Shown one piece after another: positions 47,766 to 60,120 of a DNA stretch of 64,000 nt; within the stretch, counting starts at the first letter, position 1, and each line of letters starts with the position of its first letter. The DNA lies in the NCBI GenBank assembly GCA_027625915.1, contig JANTQA010000029.1, positions 1,178,001 through 1,242,000 of the forward strand, in the 5' to 3' direction. A program made the position numbers and the translations under genes. Source of the DNA: Anaeramoeba flamelloides (taxonomy: Eukaryota; Metamonada; Anaeramoebidae). The notes under the pieces were generated by a model, which did no database searches, had not been told where the DNA came from, and saw only the letters and a program-made list of their open reading frames with translations.

Positions 47766-47984
47766 AATATTTTTTTTTGAAATTAAAGAACTAGTCTCAA
47801 TTATTTATTTTTTTCACCAAATTCTAAATAAGGATTCCTTATCTAGAAATAAGTTTAATATTGAAAATACGCAGGTTTTCAAATCTCAGTAATTGGTAAA
47901 AATTTTCTCAATCTCTTTTAAATTTAGGTAAAAATATTTAATAGATATTAGTCCTTAAAGTTTTTATTTAATTGTAAACTAAAC

Positions 47985-48425
47985 TGAAAAAATAATAAAT
48001 TTTCAATTTATTTCAAAAATTAAAAAAAACTTCTGTTATAATTTCCAGAATTTAAAAGAATTGAGAAAAAATATTTGATTTTTCTTCATTTTTTTGAATT
48101 CCCGAAAACTGATGTTAGATTTTCTTGGGTTTTCTGTTTCTTTGTAGATTCAATAGATTTTCGTTTGGTTTTTTTGAGGTTTTCTATTTTATTTTTAAAA
48201 TCTATTGCTTTTCTAAATAAATAGAAATCTCAAAAAAACCTAGAACATTTCATAAATAAAATAGAAAACCTCAAAAAAACCTAGAACGCTTCACAGATAA
48301 AACAGATATCCTCAAGAAAATCTAGACACTTGGTGGCACTCTACAGACACTTTTGTTAGGTTTTCCAGAATTCAAAAATGTGAAGTAAAATCAAAGTTTT
48401 TTCTCTATCCTTTTGACTTCTGGTT
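47985..48425. repeat. Family B modular hairpin repeat, copy 4
   Basis: Same modules: TTCCAGAATTTAAAAGAATT palindrome, AAAACCTCAAAAAAACCTAG in tandem (three times within 110 bp), GGTGGCACTCTACAGACAC words and TTAGGTTTTCCAGAATTCAA near the end. Confidence 0.7.
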
Positions 48426-48439
48426 AAGTTTGAAACTTG

Positions 48440-48780
48440 AAGATACTACTCCAGAATTCACAGAAACAACAAAAATCAGATAGAAAGATTATCATTATAG
48501 ATAACAATTATACAATAAATGATTAATAATTGGTGTTTAGATGCTTTTGTTTTTTTAAAAAAAAAAAATGAAGGCATTGGGCTAAATCAAAGATTTAACT
48601 CAATCTTTTAAATCAAAAAAAAAAAAAAAAACAAGAAAATACCTTTCAGGGTGGGATATAAGGTGCCCGAATTTATATATTTTTTAACTATTGTAATTAT
48701 TTTTTGTTTTCAATTTTTTTATTGCTTTTTCTTTGTTACCTTAAGTTTTCTAACACTAGGAAATTTGATGAAAAATTCCA
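48440..48780 (+). repeat. Family E dispersed repeat, copy 2
   Basis: CCAGAATTCACAGAAACAAC, TAGAAAGATTATCATTATAG, GGGATATAAGGTGCCCGAAT, TTACCTTAAGTTTTCTAAC in the same order as the copies at 33848 and 60540. Confidence 0.5.
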
Positions 48781-50448
48781 GACAAGAACAATAAATTTCA
48801 TAATTTTTTTTTAAATCTTATTAAAAATTTTCTGTATATTTTTTAAAAGGGTAACTTTATGATATAATTTCTTATCGGGAAATTTTTACAAAAAATAATA
48901 TCTTTATATATATATATATAGATTGAAAGATAGATACAAAGATAGAGCAGAAAAATTTAATATATTTTCCATTTAACAGGGATGGGGAACTATTGATCAT
49001 TAATTTAATATTTTTGTAATATTAGAATAGAGATTAAGCGATAGAAAGTATTATGAAAATATGAAAATTGAAATTATTTTTTCACTATATTCAAATTTTT
49101 ATTTTTTTTTGATTTTTTCGATTTTTTTTTGATAAAGAAATTCATTTACAATTTTCTTTTATGGTAAGATCAATAGTAATTTGATAAAAATATTCTATTC
49201 TAAAGTTATTAAAAATGCAAAAATGGTTGTAGAGAAATCTAATATATTTCTATTAGAATTTTTTTGGTCTTTTAATTGCAGATCGAAATAAAAATTCTTA
49301 TTTTTCTCTCTGAATATCTTAATTATATTAAATTGTCAATTTTTAGGAAAATATGTCTCTTGTTCTATAAGATTCGTTATATATGACCATCAATTGTTTA
49401 CATATTTTAATTATTCTATTTTTTTCTAATTTGGTCATTTTTAAAAAATTATTCACAATATTTCATTTAATAATATTCAAAAATATTATATTTGGGATTT
49501 CTTTGAAAAAAATCAAAAAAATATATTTAATCGAAAAACGAAAAAAACAAAATATTTAAAAAATGTCGTAATATATATATTAGGAAATAAAATTTTTAAG
49601 ATCCGTTCTATGGATAATGATTAATTTACAAGAAAAATCCAAATTTCGGTTCAAGTGGCAGGATTATAGGAATATAAACTAAAAATGGAAATTTTTAATT
49701 GATTTGAAATTTTTTTTGTTTTAAATTTCATATAATCAATTACAATGTAATATGATATTGGATTTTGATAATATTTTCAAAATATTTATTCATATGTTTA
49801 GTGATTTATTAATAAAATGATCTGGTTAGTACAAAGGTTGTTAAAAAAACTATAAAAAAAAAAGTCTTGAGATTCTATTTTATAATTTAAAAATGTAGAA
49901 TTATCTCATAAATGGTTATTTCAAGTAAGTGGTTCAACACAAGCCATTAAACAAAATATCAAAGTTTTACACAAAAGTATATTTTTAATCTTGGAATTCT
50001 TCTGGAATTTTGTTAAATTTTGGTGTTTAGTTATTTAAAGTATAGAATTTTATGATTTTATTGAATAAAATTTTTTCAAAGTTAAAAAAAACCAAAAAAA
50101 AAATTTAGTATCAAAAAATCACTATTTTTTCAAATTGAATTTTCATAAAGAACATTAAATGTCAAAACTCTGCCAAATCTTTCCCTCAAAATCCGAATTC
50201 AATTTGTCTTGAAACAAACCATTACTTTTTCAGAGAGGCGAAACAAACATAAAAAAATTGTCACACAAGAAAACGAAATGTTATCGATATTTGGGAATCG
50301 AGATTCTGTTAGTTTGAAAAAAATCAAATAGAGAGTAAATACTATGTGTGGAAGGTTAGTTGGTAACCACAATTAAAGAAAAAAAAATAAAAAGAATTAA
50401 CTCAAAAACTAAAAATCAAAGAGAAAGGCAACCCCTTTTTAAGAATTG
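48781..50448. other. Intergenic, no gene
   Basis: Very AT-rich, with a short AT/GATA run near 48905-48945. Nothing recognised. Confidence 0.4.
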
Positions 50449-50676
50449 TTATGATTCTTGAGAAGATATTAGAAACAATCCTAATAACCTAAATGGTAAA
50501 AAATAATAGGCAATTTGATCGTTCAAAGGTTCGAATTTTTTGTTAAGAGTGTTTAAATTGATCTTCCTTTTTTCGGCAAGGAAATCATGATTATTTTTCT
50601 TTTGTATTTTAACTTTTCTTAATAAGGGTGTTCGACTTTGGTTAGGGTATCTCAAAATTTCTTGAGAATTTTTCAT
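50449..50676 (-). CDS. Possible small protein or exon, unidentified
   Basis: A 75-codon frame (MKNSQEILRYPNQSRTPLLR then KVKIQKKNNHDFLAEKRKIN, NKKFEPLNDQIAYYFLPFRL) with balanced composition and slightly higher GC than its flanks. Immediately upstream, on the minus strand but in another frame, is LRSPNSSKYSPVLDRIKKHF, while the plus strand of that piece reads RSKTGEYLDELGLRNLNEIN after a TAG. Either strand could hold a real exon. No family was recognised. Confidence 0.3.
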   Translation of the reverse strand: MKNSQEILRYPNQSRTPLLRKVKIQKKNNHDFLAEKRKINLNTLNKKFEPLNDQIAYYFLPFRLLGLFLISSQES

Positions 50677-50814
50677 TAAAAAATAGACAGAAAATGTTTT
50701 TTGATCCGATCTAAAACTGGAGAATATTTGGATGAGTTAGGACTTCGCAATTTAAATGAGATAAATTTAAAAAGGTCTGAAGACAAATTGGTAAATTGCC
50801 AAGTTAATTCTTAA

Positions 50815-51468
50815 AAAAAAGAAAATTAAAACTCAATAAAAAAATTATACATCGGTTGTAACAGTTTATAAAATTGAAAGAAAAAGAGTGTCTCATGTTA
50901 TAATGATAATGATAATGATAATAATAATATTGGTGTTATATTTTACATGGAAAATTTAGTCTTTACTGGTTTATTTTAATTCTTGGCAATGTTATTGAAA
51001 AGATCGGTTTTGAATTAAGACAAACTCAAAACAATAAATATCATTAGAGAAATTTCCAGCTTATTATATGTTTTAATTATTTAAAGGGTATTTTACATCT
51101 GTGAAATTTTATGCCAAAAAAAAAAAAAAAAAGTAAAAGGCACCTCATATAGATCATCATTTACTCTAATATTTCCCTTAAAATCAAAATGAAAAGATTT
51201 AAGTACAAGAACCACTTGAGACTACTACGCACAAATAGTGAATCAAAACCTCTTTTTTCTTTCAAACGAGAACCACTACCTTAAATTAATGAAAAATTAA
51301 TAAATATTTCCAATTAAAAAAAAAAAATAATCATTTTATATATGTTTGTTTATTATTTTAATAGTTTTTCTCTTGTAAACGAAATGGTTAGTCTGTTATT
51401 TTCAGGTGTGTTATTATTTCTTTGTTTGAATTTTGTTTGTTTATTGATCCCGAATTCTCCAATTCAAA
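50815..51468. other. Intergenic, no gene
   Basis: AT-rich, with a short ATAATG repeat at about 50900-50930. It includes the downstream region of RPL22. Confidence 0.4.
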
Positions 51469-52281
51469 TTAGTTTTCTTCATCTTCTTCGGATTCATCGG
51501 ATTCACTTTCGTCAGATTCTGATCCAGATTCTTCGTTTTCATCATCACCATGAATGTTAAAGTATCGAAGTTCATAGGATTCTTTTGAGTCTGCAACTGG
51601 CCTTAAGTAATCTCTAATTTGATTTGCTTTCAAATATTTCTTTGTGAGGTATTTTAAATACCTTTTGGAAAATGGTTGAACAACAGTGATATGGATCTTG
51701 GCATTTTCACGAGTGATTTTGACTTTGTCTCCTAACATACCAGCTCTTCCTCCAACTTTGGTTTTGTCATTTAAAAAGTTTTCCTGTATTTGTTGAAGAC
51801 ACAAAGAACAAAAAAAGAAAAAAAAAAAAAAAAAGAAAAAGAAAAAGCAAAAGTTAAAGATTAATAAAAAAACAAAAAGAAAAAAAGTTATTCGGCTTTG
51901 ATTGTAAGCTCACAATTTAGTTTTTGAATTTCGATCTTGGTTTCAAAATAAGGAATAAGAAATGCATCCAAGGAAAAATAAAAAAAAATATTTACAAATT
52001 GAGCAGCATCCATAATGCCATCTTCAACAGGTTTTGTACAGTCAATTGTGAAAGTTACTTTTCCTGTTTTTTTTTTTAATTCAATCTTTTTTTGTTTATG
52101 CTTTAATCTTCTCTTTCTAATTTTGTTGGCTGTTTCTCTTCTTTTTTGTGCTTTCTTGGGTTGGGTGTTTTTTCAGTTTTGTTTGGAAAAGAAGAAAGAA
52201 ATGGAAAAATACAATGTTAATTAAAGGAACTTTTCTGCATTGTTGTAAAAAGAAAAAAGTTACTCTTGCCAATTTACCCAT
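51469..52281 (-). CDS. RPL22: 60S ribosomal protein eL22 (RPL22), probably 3 exons
   Basis: Exon 3 is 51783-51469 and exon 2 about 52154-51996; the intron of 212 bp starts GTAAAT and ends ATACAG (phase 0). The join gives [75 protein letters not shown], matching eL22 over its whole core, and an acidic C-terminal tail ([17 protein letters not shown]) typical of the family. The 5' end is less sure: a six-codon exon (52281-52264, MGKLAR) with donor GTAACT joined to [18 protein letters not shown] gives 163 aa and a basic N-terminal extension longer than in animals (128 aa in human). The acceptor there (CCCAAG) is weak. The protein sits at the large-subunit surface near the tunnel exit. Confidence 0.92.
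51784..51995 (-). other. RPL22 intron 2
   Basis: 212 bp on the minus strand. Its middle (about 51895-51980) is less AT-rich than other introns here and happens to be open for 28 codons ([18 protein letters not shown]). Ribosomal-protein introns often host snoRNAs, but no clear C/D or H/ACA boxes were found. Confidence 0.5.
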
Positions 52282-52600
52282 TCTTAAAATCTTGATTTGA
52301 TGAAAATATAAAAAAAATGATTCGAAATAACGCAGCTCAATTTTATAAGTCTGATTTCATTTGAACAAGGCAATAGTATCAAATTCAAGTACTTGAAAAC
52401 CAAACATAATGTTTTTAAGATTTTTTAAAAAATAGTTCAAAGATCCAAGTCAAATTGAAGCTCTTTTAGTCAGTTTAATGATAATCTTCATAATATATTT
52501 ATTAACAATCAAAGTATTTTGAAATTAATGGGTGTAAAATATAATTAAGAGTTAATAGTTCAAATTTTAATCAATAAGTAAGTAGAAATATTATTTCAAA
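52282..52600. other. Upstream region of RPL22
   Basis: AT-rich, nothing recognised. Confidence 0.35.
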
Positions 52601-53200
52601 ATAAATTATTGGATTATTTTGTTAGTGATCTCTATTTAAACTTTTTATTTTGGGGATATTTTTTTTTAATTACTTTTAAGGATTCCAAAAAATAGAAACC
52701 CAAAATAATATTATTCCAGTATTTAGTAATTGAAATTTAGAACTTTTAAAAGGAAATATTTTTTGAATTTTTTAATTTCAAAGATTTACTCAATAATTAA
52801 TAACCTAAAAATTCCAAATACTGAGTAGTTTTGTTTCCTTTTTATAATACTAATTTCATAATCAAAAATATTTACAATATTTGGGAATAATTGGTACAAA
52901 ATAATCTTTTTGTTAATAATTATTGTTTTTAAAAACAGATTTTGTTCACAACTATTTTACAATTCAAGACAAATTTAAACAAGATATTTTTGCAACTTTG
53001 GACTCTGAATATTGATATCCCAGCCTTTAAATATCTTTCTAAATGTAGATTTTTAACCCAAATTCTTTGGAATTTAAAACTAATACATGAATCATTTTTA
53101 ATTGAGAAGATAAATTTTTTTTACTATTTTATTAATAAAAAATATTCAACATTTTAATCCTGGAATACTAATATGATTAATTCCCTTCAATAATAACAAC
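52600..53200 (+). mobile_element. Family F remnant, copy 3
   Basis: Shares with 31474-32230 the blocks AATAGAAACCCAAAATA, TTTAGAACTTTTAAAAG, CAACTTTGGACTCTGAATATTGAT, CAGCCTTTAAAT and TACTAATATGATTAA. No clean ends. The 71-codon frame at 52942-53157 lies in it and is repeat-derived. Confidence 0.5.
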
Positions 53201-56200
53201 TTTATTTTTACCATTTTTCCAGTAAATACTGTTTCATTCAATATTTTCAATATTTTAAATTACCCTTTGAAAGTTTGGAACCTCCAGGATAATTAAAATC
53301 TTTTTGTTTGTAGAAAGGAAGTTTGAAAATTTTAATTACCTTATTTTTCAATAAAAAGTAAAATAATAAAATGGTTAGAATTTAAATTTATAGTATTTAT
53401 ATAAAGAATTCTAAAACAAATCTACAAGTACTTTGATTTCAAATGGATTATTAATATACATTAAAATTACTATCCTTTCAGATATTTAAGATAAATTAGA
53501 TGAATTCGATGCATATTAAAATAATTTTTTTTTATATAAAATGATGATTATTGGGCTTTTTTTTTTTTTTAATTTTAATTTAAAACCCCTTTAACCTATT
53601 ACTTAATAATACACCACGTGATCATAAAATAATTTTGATCTAAAAAAGAAAAATTTATTAATTGTATTATTTTTAATCACCATACTTTTAAGATAAATCG
53701 TAATTTAATAATGGGTATTGAATCAAAATTTATTTTTTGTGTATGTTATAATTTTGATTAAAAAAATTTGATTTTTAAGATTCTAAAAACATTATTTCAA
53801 ATTTAATAAATAAAAGTTTTTAAAATTTTTTCTTAAGAGAAAAAAGGTTTTGATAATATAAAATACAAGTGAATTAAATAAAAATTTATAAATACAAAAA
53901 ATCAATTATTTTGACTCTTAAAGAATGGTTAATTGTCTGTACTTTTAAAAAAGTGTATACTTTTTTATTACTCTTGATGAAGGTTTTCCAGAATTTGAAA
54001 GAAGAGAGAAAAATCTTAGATTTTATTTGATTATTTTAAATTTCAGGAAACCTTAGACTCCTTTTCTGAGTCTTTTCAGAAATTAAGACAACAGAAAAAT
54101 GTAAAAATTTTAATTAGATTGTGTTAAAACATGTTATAGTGAATGTACAGAATATTTATCATTAGTATTTTTTTACCTTTTTTTGTTCTATTTGAAAAGT
54201 AAATCAATATATAAATGAGTAATTATTTTCTAATTCAGTAAATAACTCAAAGTTGAATTAAAAAAAAAATATTTTTTAGTTTATCTAAAATTGTTTAACT
54301 AAAAAACAAACCCTTTTTTCTTGACTAGATACTTAGAAAATGGTAGTAATTCTAACAACTCTAAATATATTTTTCTCCCCGATTTTGAAGTTATGTGATG
54401 TTAGAATATTGTAAATAGCCTTAATGAAATTATCAACAAAATTTTAATTTAGGTAGTACTTTACTCTAACATAAAATTTTCAATTATTTTGTTTTTAATT
54501 AATATCTAACGTATTGCAAATACTCACATTGGTTAGAATGATTAATAAATATCCTCAGAAATTGTCAGTTCTGTGATGTTTATTATATTATAAATAGAAA
54601 TTTATACTATTGATGAAATGTTTATTACAGTAATAGTTTATCTAACATGTAGTCTTTGCTGGTATTTTTACTAGTCGGTAGTTAAGGGATATTTTTTTAT
54701 TTAGTTTTTCCTTTCAGTTGTTCATTAATACTTGAGTACTTTTAAAATATAAAAACTTCAATAATTTCCATATAAATCAATCTCTTCTTACGGGTGTATA
54801 TAGGATAACATAATAATTCCGAAACAGAAAAAATAATTTCGAAAAAAAAAAAAAAAAAAAAAACATTTACATTATTTACAACAATTAAAATATTTTAATT
54901 ATTCGATAATATATCATATGACCATTAAACAATATGAAATGGTTGTGTTTATAATGTCTCTGAAGAATTATTTAAAATTTTTCTCTTTAAGTTCCTTTTT
55001 TTTAACAATATTAATCTCATTTATTTGTAGTTTCTGATTTTAAATCCAAAAGTGAATTTTCAATTTAAATGTTCATAATAAACAATAAAAACTAATACAT
55101 GGTTTAAAAAAATTGAAATTTAAGTTTTTATTTGAAATATTATAAATAATATTTTAAGGTATTTTTTCAGATAAGTTGTAGAAATTAAATTAACTTATAA
55201 ATAGTTATAGAAGAATATTTAAAAAAATCAATTTTTTGATATTGGGTTCATGGTTTATTGTTTTTACAATTTAAATGGTTTTTCACAATTTTTATTTTAT
55301 TTTTTTATTCAGTTCAAAGTATTTTTTTTTTAATTATCAAAAAAAAATATAATTCAATAATTTAAAAAACTTGTTTTCCAAAAAAAGTAAAAAAAAAATG
55401 AAAATGAAATTTCTTATATTTTTGGTAAACTCTTGATAAAGATAAAACTCGGAGAAGAAATCTTTTAGAGATTGTTTTAAGTATTTACAATAAGATAAAA
55501 TGATATAATAAAACTAGATCTTTCATTTAAAAATTATCAAATTTAACAATTTTTTTATTTATTTTTTACCTTTTCATTTTTATGAATTCTTAAAAATTAT
55601 TTTTTTACTTGTTCAAAAATTATTTCCAAAAGAGTTTCTCAACTCGTAATTCCATTAGTCATATTATTTATTAAAATCTTATTTATCAGAAATTATGTAA
55701 TTGGATACTCTTGTATGGAGAAATTAAAAAAAATTGAAATCTCTCTGATATATGCAGAATGATTTCTGAAATGATTCAAACCAAAATAAAAACCAAACAG
55801 TTTTTAACAATGAAATTAATCACTATAAACGTCATTCAAAATATTAAATATCATTTAAATTATGAGAACCAGAAAGATGAATAGTTTTTTGTTTTTTTAT
55901 TTTTTTAAAATTTTGAATAGAAAAAATGCTAGATCTAAATGTATTCTGAGTATATATTACAAATATCTTTCTTTTAGATTGGTTAAGGTGAATGAAATGT
56001 ATTTGGAGTGATTAAAATAAATTATTTTTTGTGAAAAATGAAATTTAATAATGTTTTATAAGCATTTATTATCTGTAAATTTTCAAAATTGTCTTCTTTA
56101 ATCTTCAAAATTCACCTGATAAGAATTCTTTTAAATTATTTTTTTAATTTGAGAAAATTATCATTGGTTTTGTACTATTTAACCAGATACAGGACACAAT

Positions 56201-57052
56201 TTCCAGACAAATTTATCCAACTCTTTATATCCACTAAAGGGTTTATGAGGTTTTATTGTAGAACAGAAAAACTCCATTTTTGTCAAAATAATTCATTTTA
56301 ACCTTTGGAGCAAAAAATCGTCTTCACTTCTTCAAAACGAAAGGATGATATTTGGGGTTTTTATTGAAGAATTCGTTTGGAGGTTAACTTCTGAATTCCA
56401 TTAAGAAGAAATTCGAAAATTGAAAAAGTGATAAACCCTTCTGATCATAATTTAAAATTACCAAACATCATCTAGAAAGAAACTATTTTCTGATCAAGAT
56501 TGTTCAAAGACAGTTTATTTTATGTCAAAATTCATAAATTAATTAGTAAAAAATTATTTTTTCAACTTTTTAACTTAATTTAGAAATTTTTTTTTAATAC
56601 GAAATATTGAATTTAGAAATTTGGGTTGGTGAAATAAAACAAGAGTATTCTTGAAAAAATCAGGGGAAGAATGGTTTTGACACCAGAAACATTACTCAAT
56701 AAAATAAAAACATTAATTTTCATGTTATTTAAGAATTTAGAAATATTCTCTGATCACTAACCTTCAAAAAAAGAGACTACCAAGAAATAATCTCTTTTGA
56801 AATCATGGATTTTAATTTTCCGATTTTTAAAAAATCGTTCAATAATTTCCACTAAAAATATAAATTGATTTGGTGATAAATTGATTTGTAGAATTTCAAG
56901 GTAATTAGATAAAACCTGTATTTTAATTTGGTTGGTAAAGAACAAATTAATGAGTTTTCTTTCTTAAAAGATTTTTGTCTCCAAATTAAAACATATTTTT
57001 ATTTTAATCAACAAATTTTAAGAATTAAATTTTAATCAAAGAATTTTATAAA
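53201..57052. other. Long intergenic desert with one small family B fragment
   Basis: Almost 4 kb of very AT-rich DNA. A single family B palindrome (GGTTTTCCAGAATTTGAAAG ... TTTCAGGAAACCTTAGAC) lies at 53979-54060. Short frames at 56089-56301 (plus) and 56757-56945 (minus) have no recognisable content; the first has somewhat balanced composition but no homologue was recognised. Confidence 0.4.
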
Positions 57053-57160
57053 ATGACTTCAATAAAAGAATTTGGTTCGTATTATTCTTCTTCACTCTTT
57101 TTTACACATAACTATTTTTCTTTTAATTCAGCAAAGAATTAACTTTTAACATTTTTTTAA

Positions 57161-58513
57161 ATAATCTTCTATTCTACGCCAAATCTTTTCTCAAAAAAAA
57201 AAATCAAAAAAAAACCAAAAGAGAGTAAATGGTACAAAAATTGCCCAATTTGTAATTATGAATGCACTTCAAAATGTTGCAGTAAACTGAAAATTCTTGA
57301 AACCAAACTATGTACCAACAAGTCACAAAATTGCAAATACTGCCAAGGATCTGGTATCGTTTACATCGTTGCACAAAACAAGATCCCAAACAAAAAAACA
57401 AAACCAATCCAATATTATTTCAATGACAACAAGAATGATTGCATGATCCGTTTTTGTAAATGTAAATATAAAATCAAAGATTGTAAATTATGTAAAGGAA
57501 CAGGAATATTTTTAATTTTTATGGACAATAAAAAGTACTATCTAAGAGAGTATGACAGCCCAAAAAGAATAAAATGTAAGAAGTGTAAAGGTAAGAATTG
57601 TCTGAAATGTCGAGGATATGGTTTTACTTCAGTTAAGTTGGAAAAAGGTCTTACCATTGAAACAAAGCAAAAATATCGACGAAAAACAATTCAAGAAGCA
57701 GGTCTCTGCCAATCATGTTTAAGATCTTTGAATGTTGGAGATTGTAAATTGTGCTGGGGCTATGGAAGGATTTTAAAAAACCAACAAATCTGTGGGCACT
57801 GTTCGGGGTATGGCTGTGTTGTGAAGCACTTTTATAAGTATTACAAATACAAAAAGTGTAAAAATTGTCAAGGAATGGGGATCCCAATTAAATCTTTTCT
57901 TGACTTAAATCTTGAAGAGTGTAAAAACGTAATTAGACGTGTTCTCCAATTTAAACAGTTTTTATTTGACATAAAATTGAACTATAAACTTAAAATGAAT
58001 GGCCAGCTTCAAGAATTTCTTTATGCAGACGCTATTATGATTGATAAATCAATATTAAATAGTTCATGCTACCCACTTGTGTTTATGGCTCTTAAAAATT
58101 CATTTACCAGCCTTCGTACGTTGGGAGAACATATTCTTAATCATATTTTTAAATCAAGTCCGAATAGAGATCAGTTGCAAATATTGAAGCTTTATATTGC
58201 AAAGAAATTCACAAATTGGTCACACCATTTAACGACTACAAAGGAGCAATCTGGGATTGTTATTAATGAAAATGATCTATTAAGCTCTCTTGACTTTTAT
58301 GAAGATAGAATCAAAAAATCATATTCAATCGAAAACAATGAAATCCCAATCTTTTGTAACATTAAAACAAAAAAGAAAAAGCAAAGCAAGTGGACAAAAA
58401 GTAATTTAAATAAGGTTGACAGCAATCTAAACAGATTTTTAATTAATAAAATGGATCAGAACAAATTTGAAAATAATAATTTTCATAGATACCTTTTGTT
58501 CTCGAAAAATTAA
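57161..58513 (+). CDS. Protein with six CxxCxGxG zinc motifs, no J domain
   Basis: The frame is open from 57161 to a TAA at 58513, with its first in-frame ATG only at 57443, inside the zinc region. Coding starts earlier, since Cys motifs (CPIC, CTSKCC, CKYCQGSG) precede that ATG. A possible first exon is 57053-57078 (MTSIKEFG, donor GTATTA) spliced to about 57226, giving 437 aa; its acceptor (GAGAG) is poor. The N-terminal 220 residues hold six DnaJ-type repeats: CKYCQGSG, CKLCKGTG, CLKCRGYG, CKLCWGYG, CGHCSGYG, CKNCQGMG, plus incomplete ones (CKKCKGKN, CQSC). DnaJ itself has four, binding two zinc ions. The C-terminal 200 residues (SCYPLVFMALKNSFTSLRTL, QILKLYIAKKFTNWSHHL) are helical-looking and unrecognised, ending in a basic tail. 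Role unknown; chaperone-like protein binding or RNA binding are possibilities only. Confidence 0.8.
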   Translation: MIFYSTPNLFSKKKIKKKPKESKWYKNCPICNYECTSKCCSKLKILETKLCTNKSQNCKYCQGSGIVYIVAQNKIPNKKTKPIQYYFNDNKNDCMIRFCKCKYKIKDCKLCKGTGIFLIFMDNKKYYLREYDSPKRIKCKKCKGKNCLKCRGYGFTSVKLEKGLTIETKQKYRRKTIQEAGLCQSCLRSLNVGDCKLCWGYGRILKNQQICGHCSGYGCVVKHFYKYYKYKKCKNCQGMGIPIKSFLDLNLEECKNVIRRVLQFKQFLFDIKLNYKLKMNGQLQEFLYADAIMIDKSILNSSCYPLVFMALKNSFTSLRTLGEHILNHIFKSSPNRDQLQILKLYIAKKFTNWSHHLTTTKEQSGIVINENDLLSSLDFYEDRIKKSYSIENNEIPIFCNIKTKKKKQSKWTKSNLNKVDSNLNRFLINKMDQNKFENNNFHRYLLFSKN

Positions 58514-59739
58514 CACTCTAAACATTCTTATTAGAAGATGGCTCATTTAAGAATCAGCCTTCTTTGCTCAGTATTGGCGATCAATAATACATTCTTGATA
58601 TAATAATAATAATAATTTAGTCCTTTAGGACAAAATTATATCTTAAGGTATGGGCATTTCGCAACAATGGGGGCAAGATTTTTAAATATTTTATTGGACA
58701 TATTAATGTAATTGTAATTTTGTATATGTAAAATATTAAAAAATTCTGATCTGCTAAGAGAACTACAGAAAAGATATTATTTTTTATGTGAGATCAAATT
58801 TTTTTTCAAATTTTGTAAAAAATAAAAAAAAAAAAAAATTAAATTCATTTTAATTCTTACAATTATAAATTTTTTTTACTTTGTTTATTACTATTGTCAT
58901 CACTATTAGATTTTAAATCGTTTTTATTGGAATAATTTAACGATTTTTTTTCTTGATTGGGATAATTCTATTGATTATATAGAAAAAAAAAAAAATTCAT
59001 TTGGCATTGAAAAATTGAAGTTTTATTATAATAAGGAGTTTTTTAGCTAATAAAATTTAAAAAAAAAAATACATTTTTTTACTGATAAATTATTTTTTCA
59101 TTTAAATAGGAATTTAAGTTTTTCTAATATATTTTTTTTTAAGAAATTTAGGAATTTCGTAATTTTATCCTCAAAATTTAAAATTAAAATATTTATTTCA
59201 TAAATATGTGAAATTGAGTATAAGTATTCTTGTCACTGTAAAAGAAAAAATCTGTAAAAAAATTTTTTTTCTGATTTTTTTCGATTTAGGTTATTATAAA
59301 TATATATATAATCATTGAATTTTTTATTAAATATATATCAATTTAATAAAAAAAAAAAAACTTTTGTGTTTTGAGGGAAATAGTATTAAAATATTATTGA
59401 AATATAATTTATTTTATGGGATTATGTTGATTCTTTTTTAAAAAATTTCAAATTTTCAATAAAAATGATTATATGGTTTTTTTGATGAAATTTTAATATA
59501 TTTATCCCCGAATACTTGCTATTTCCATTAGTTTTTTATCACCTTTTCAAACTGTTCAATTACAACAGGTGATCTAGCAAAATAACCAATTATGATTAAT
59601 AAGAATGTTATGTTTTAGATATTTAGTGTCATGATCGATTCATCTTTAATCAAAGTATGTTCAGGATTTGATTTAAATGATAATAATTATACATATTTCA
59701 AATCCCTTAAAAGAATAGGTTATAAATATTATTGAACGA
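58514..59739. other. Intergenic, no gene
   Basis: Very AT-rich with many homopolymer tracts. Nothing recognised. Confidence 0.4.
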
Positions 59740-60120
59740 TAAAACATTACATTTTTTCTAATGATAGAAATTATATAATATCATTTTGGAAATTTGATTT
59801 TGAAAATTCCTTTTTCAAATCTAAAAATAGAAATACTAATAATAGTATGACTGTATCTAATAATACATCTTTAGAACTTCCAAGGGTTACTATTTTTAGA
59901 ATTTTTTAATTTCAAAGATTAAATCAAAAATCATCAACATTAAAACCTTAAGAATGATTATTTTTGTTCGCTATTTATATTGATAATTTTAATATCAATA
60001 TATTTCCTAGATTTTAAAAATATTATTTCAAAGGAATCTATTCGTTGATTATTTAATTCTTTAAAACAATTTAATTTTTAAGTAACTGATCTACATTCCC
60101 TTTCAAATTTCTGAAAATTA
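59740..60120 (+). mobile_element. Family F remnant, copy 4
   Basis: Blocks AAATCTAAAAATAGAAATAC, TTTAGAACTTCCAAGGGTTA, AAATCATCAACATTAAAAC and AAGTAACTGATCTACATTCC match 31620-31970. Only the middle part remains. Confidence 0.5.

Noticed and set aside
52942-53157. Peptide similar to one at 61980-62192 (ILQLW...KCRF)
   Set aside because: The similarity comes from both being copies of DNA repeat family F; no intact gene is shared.
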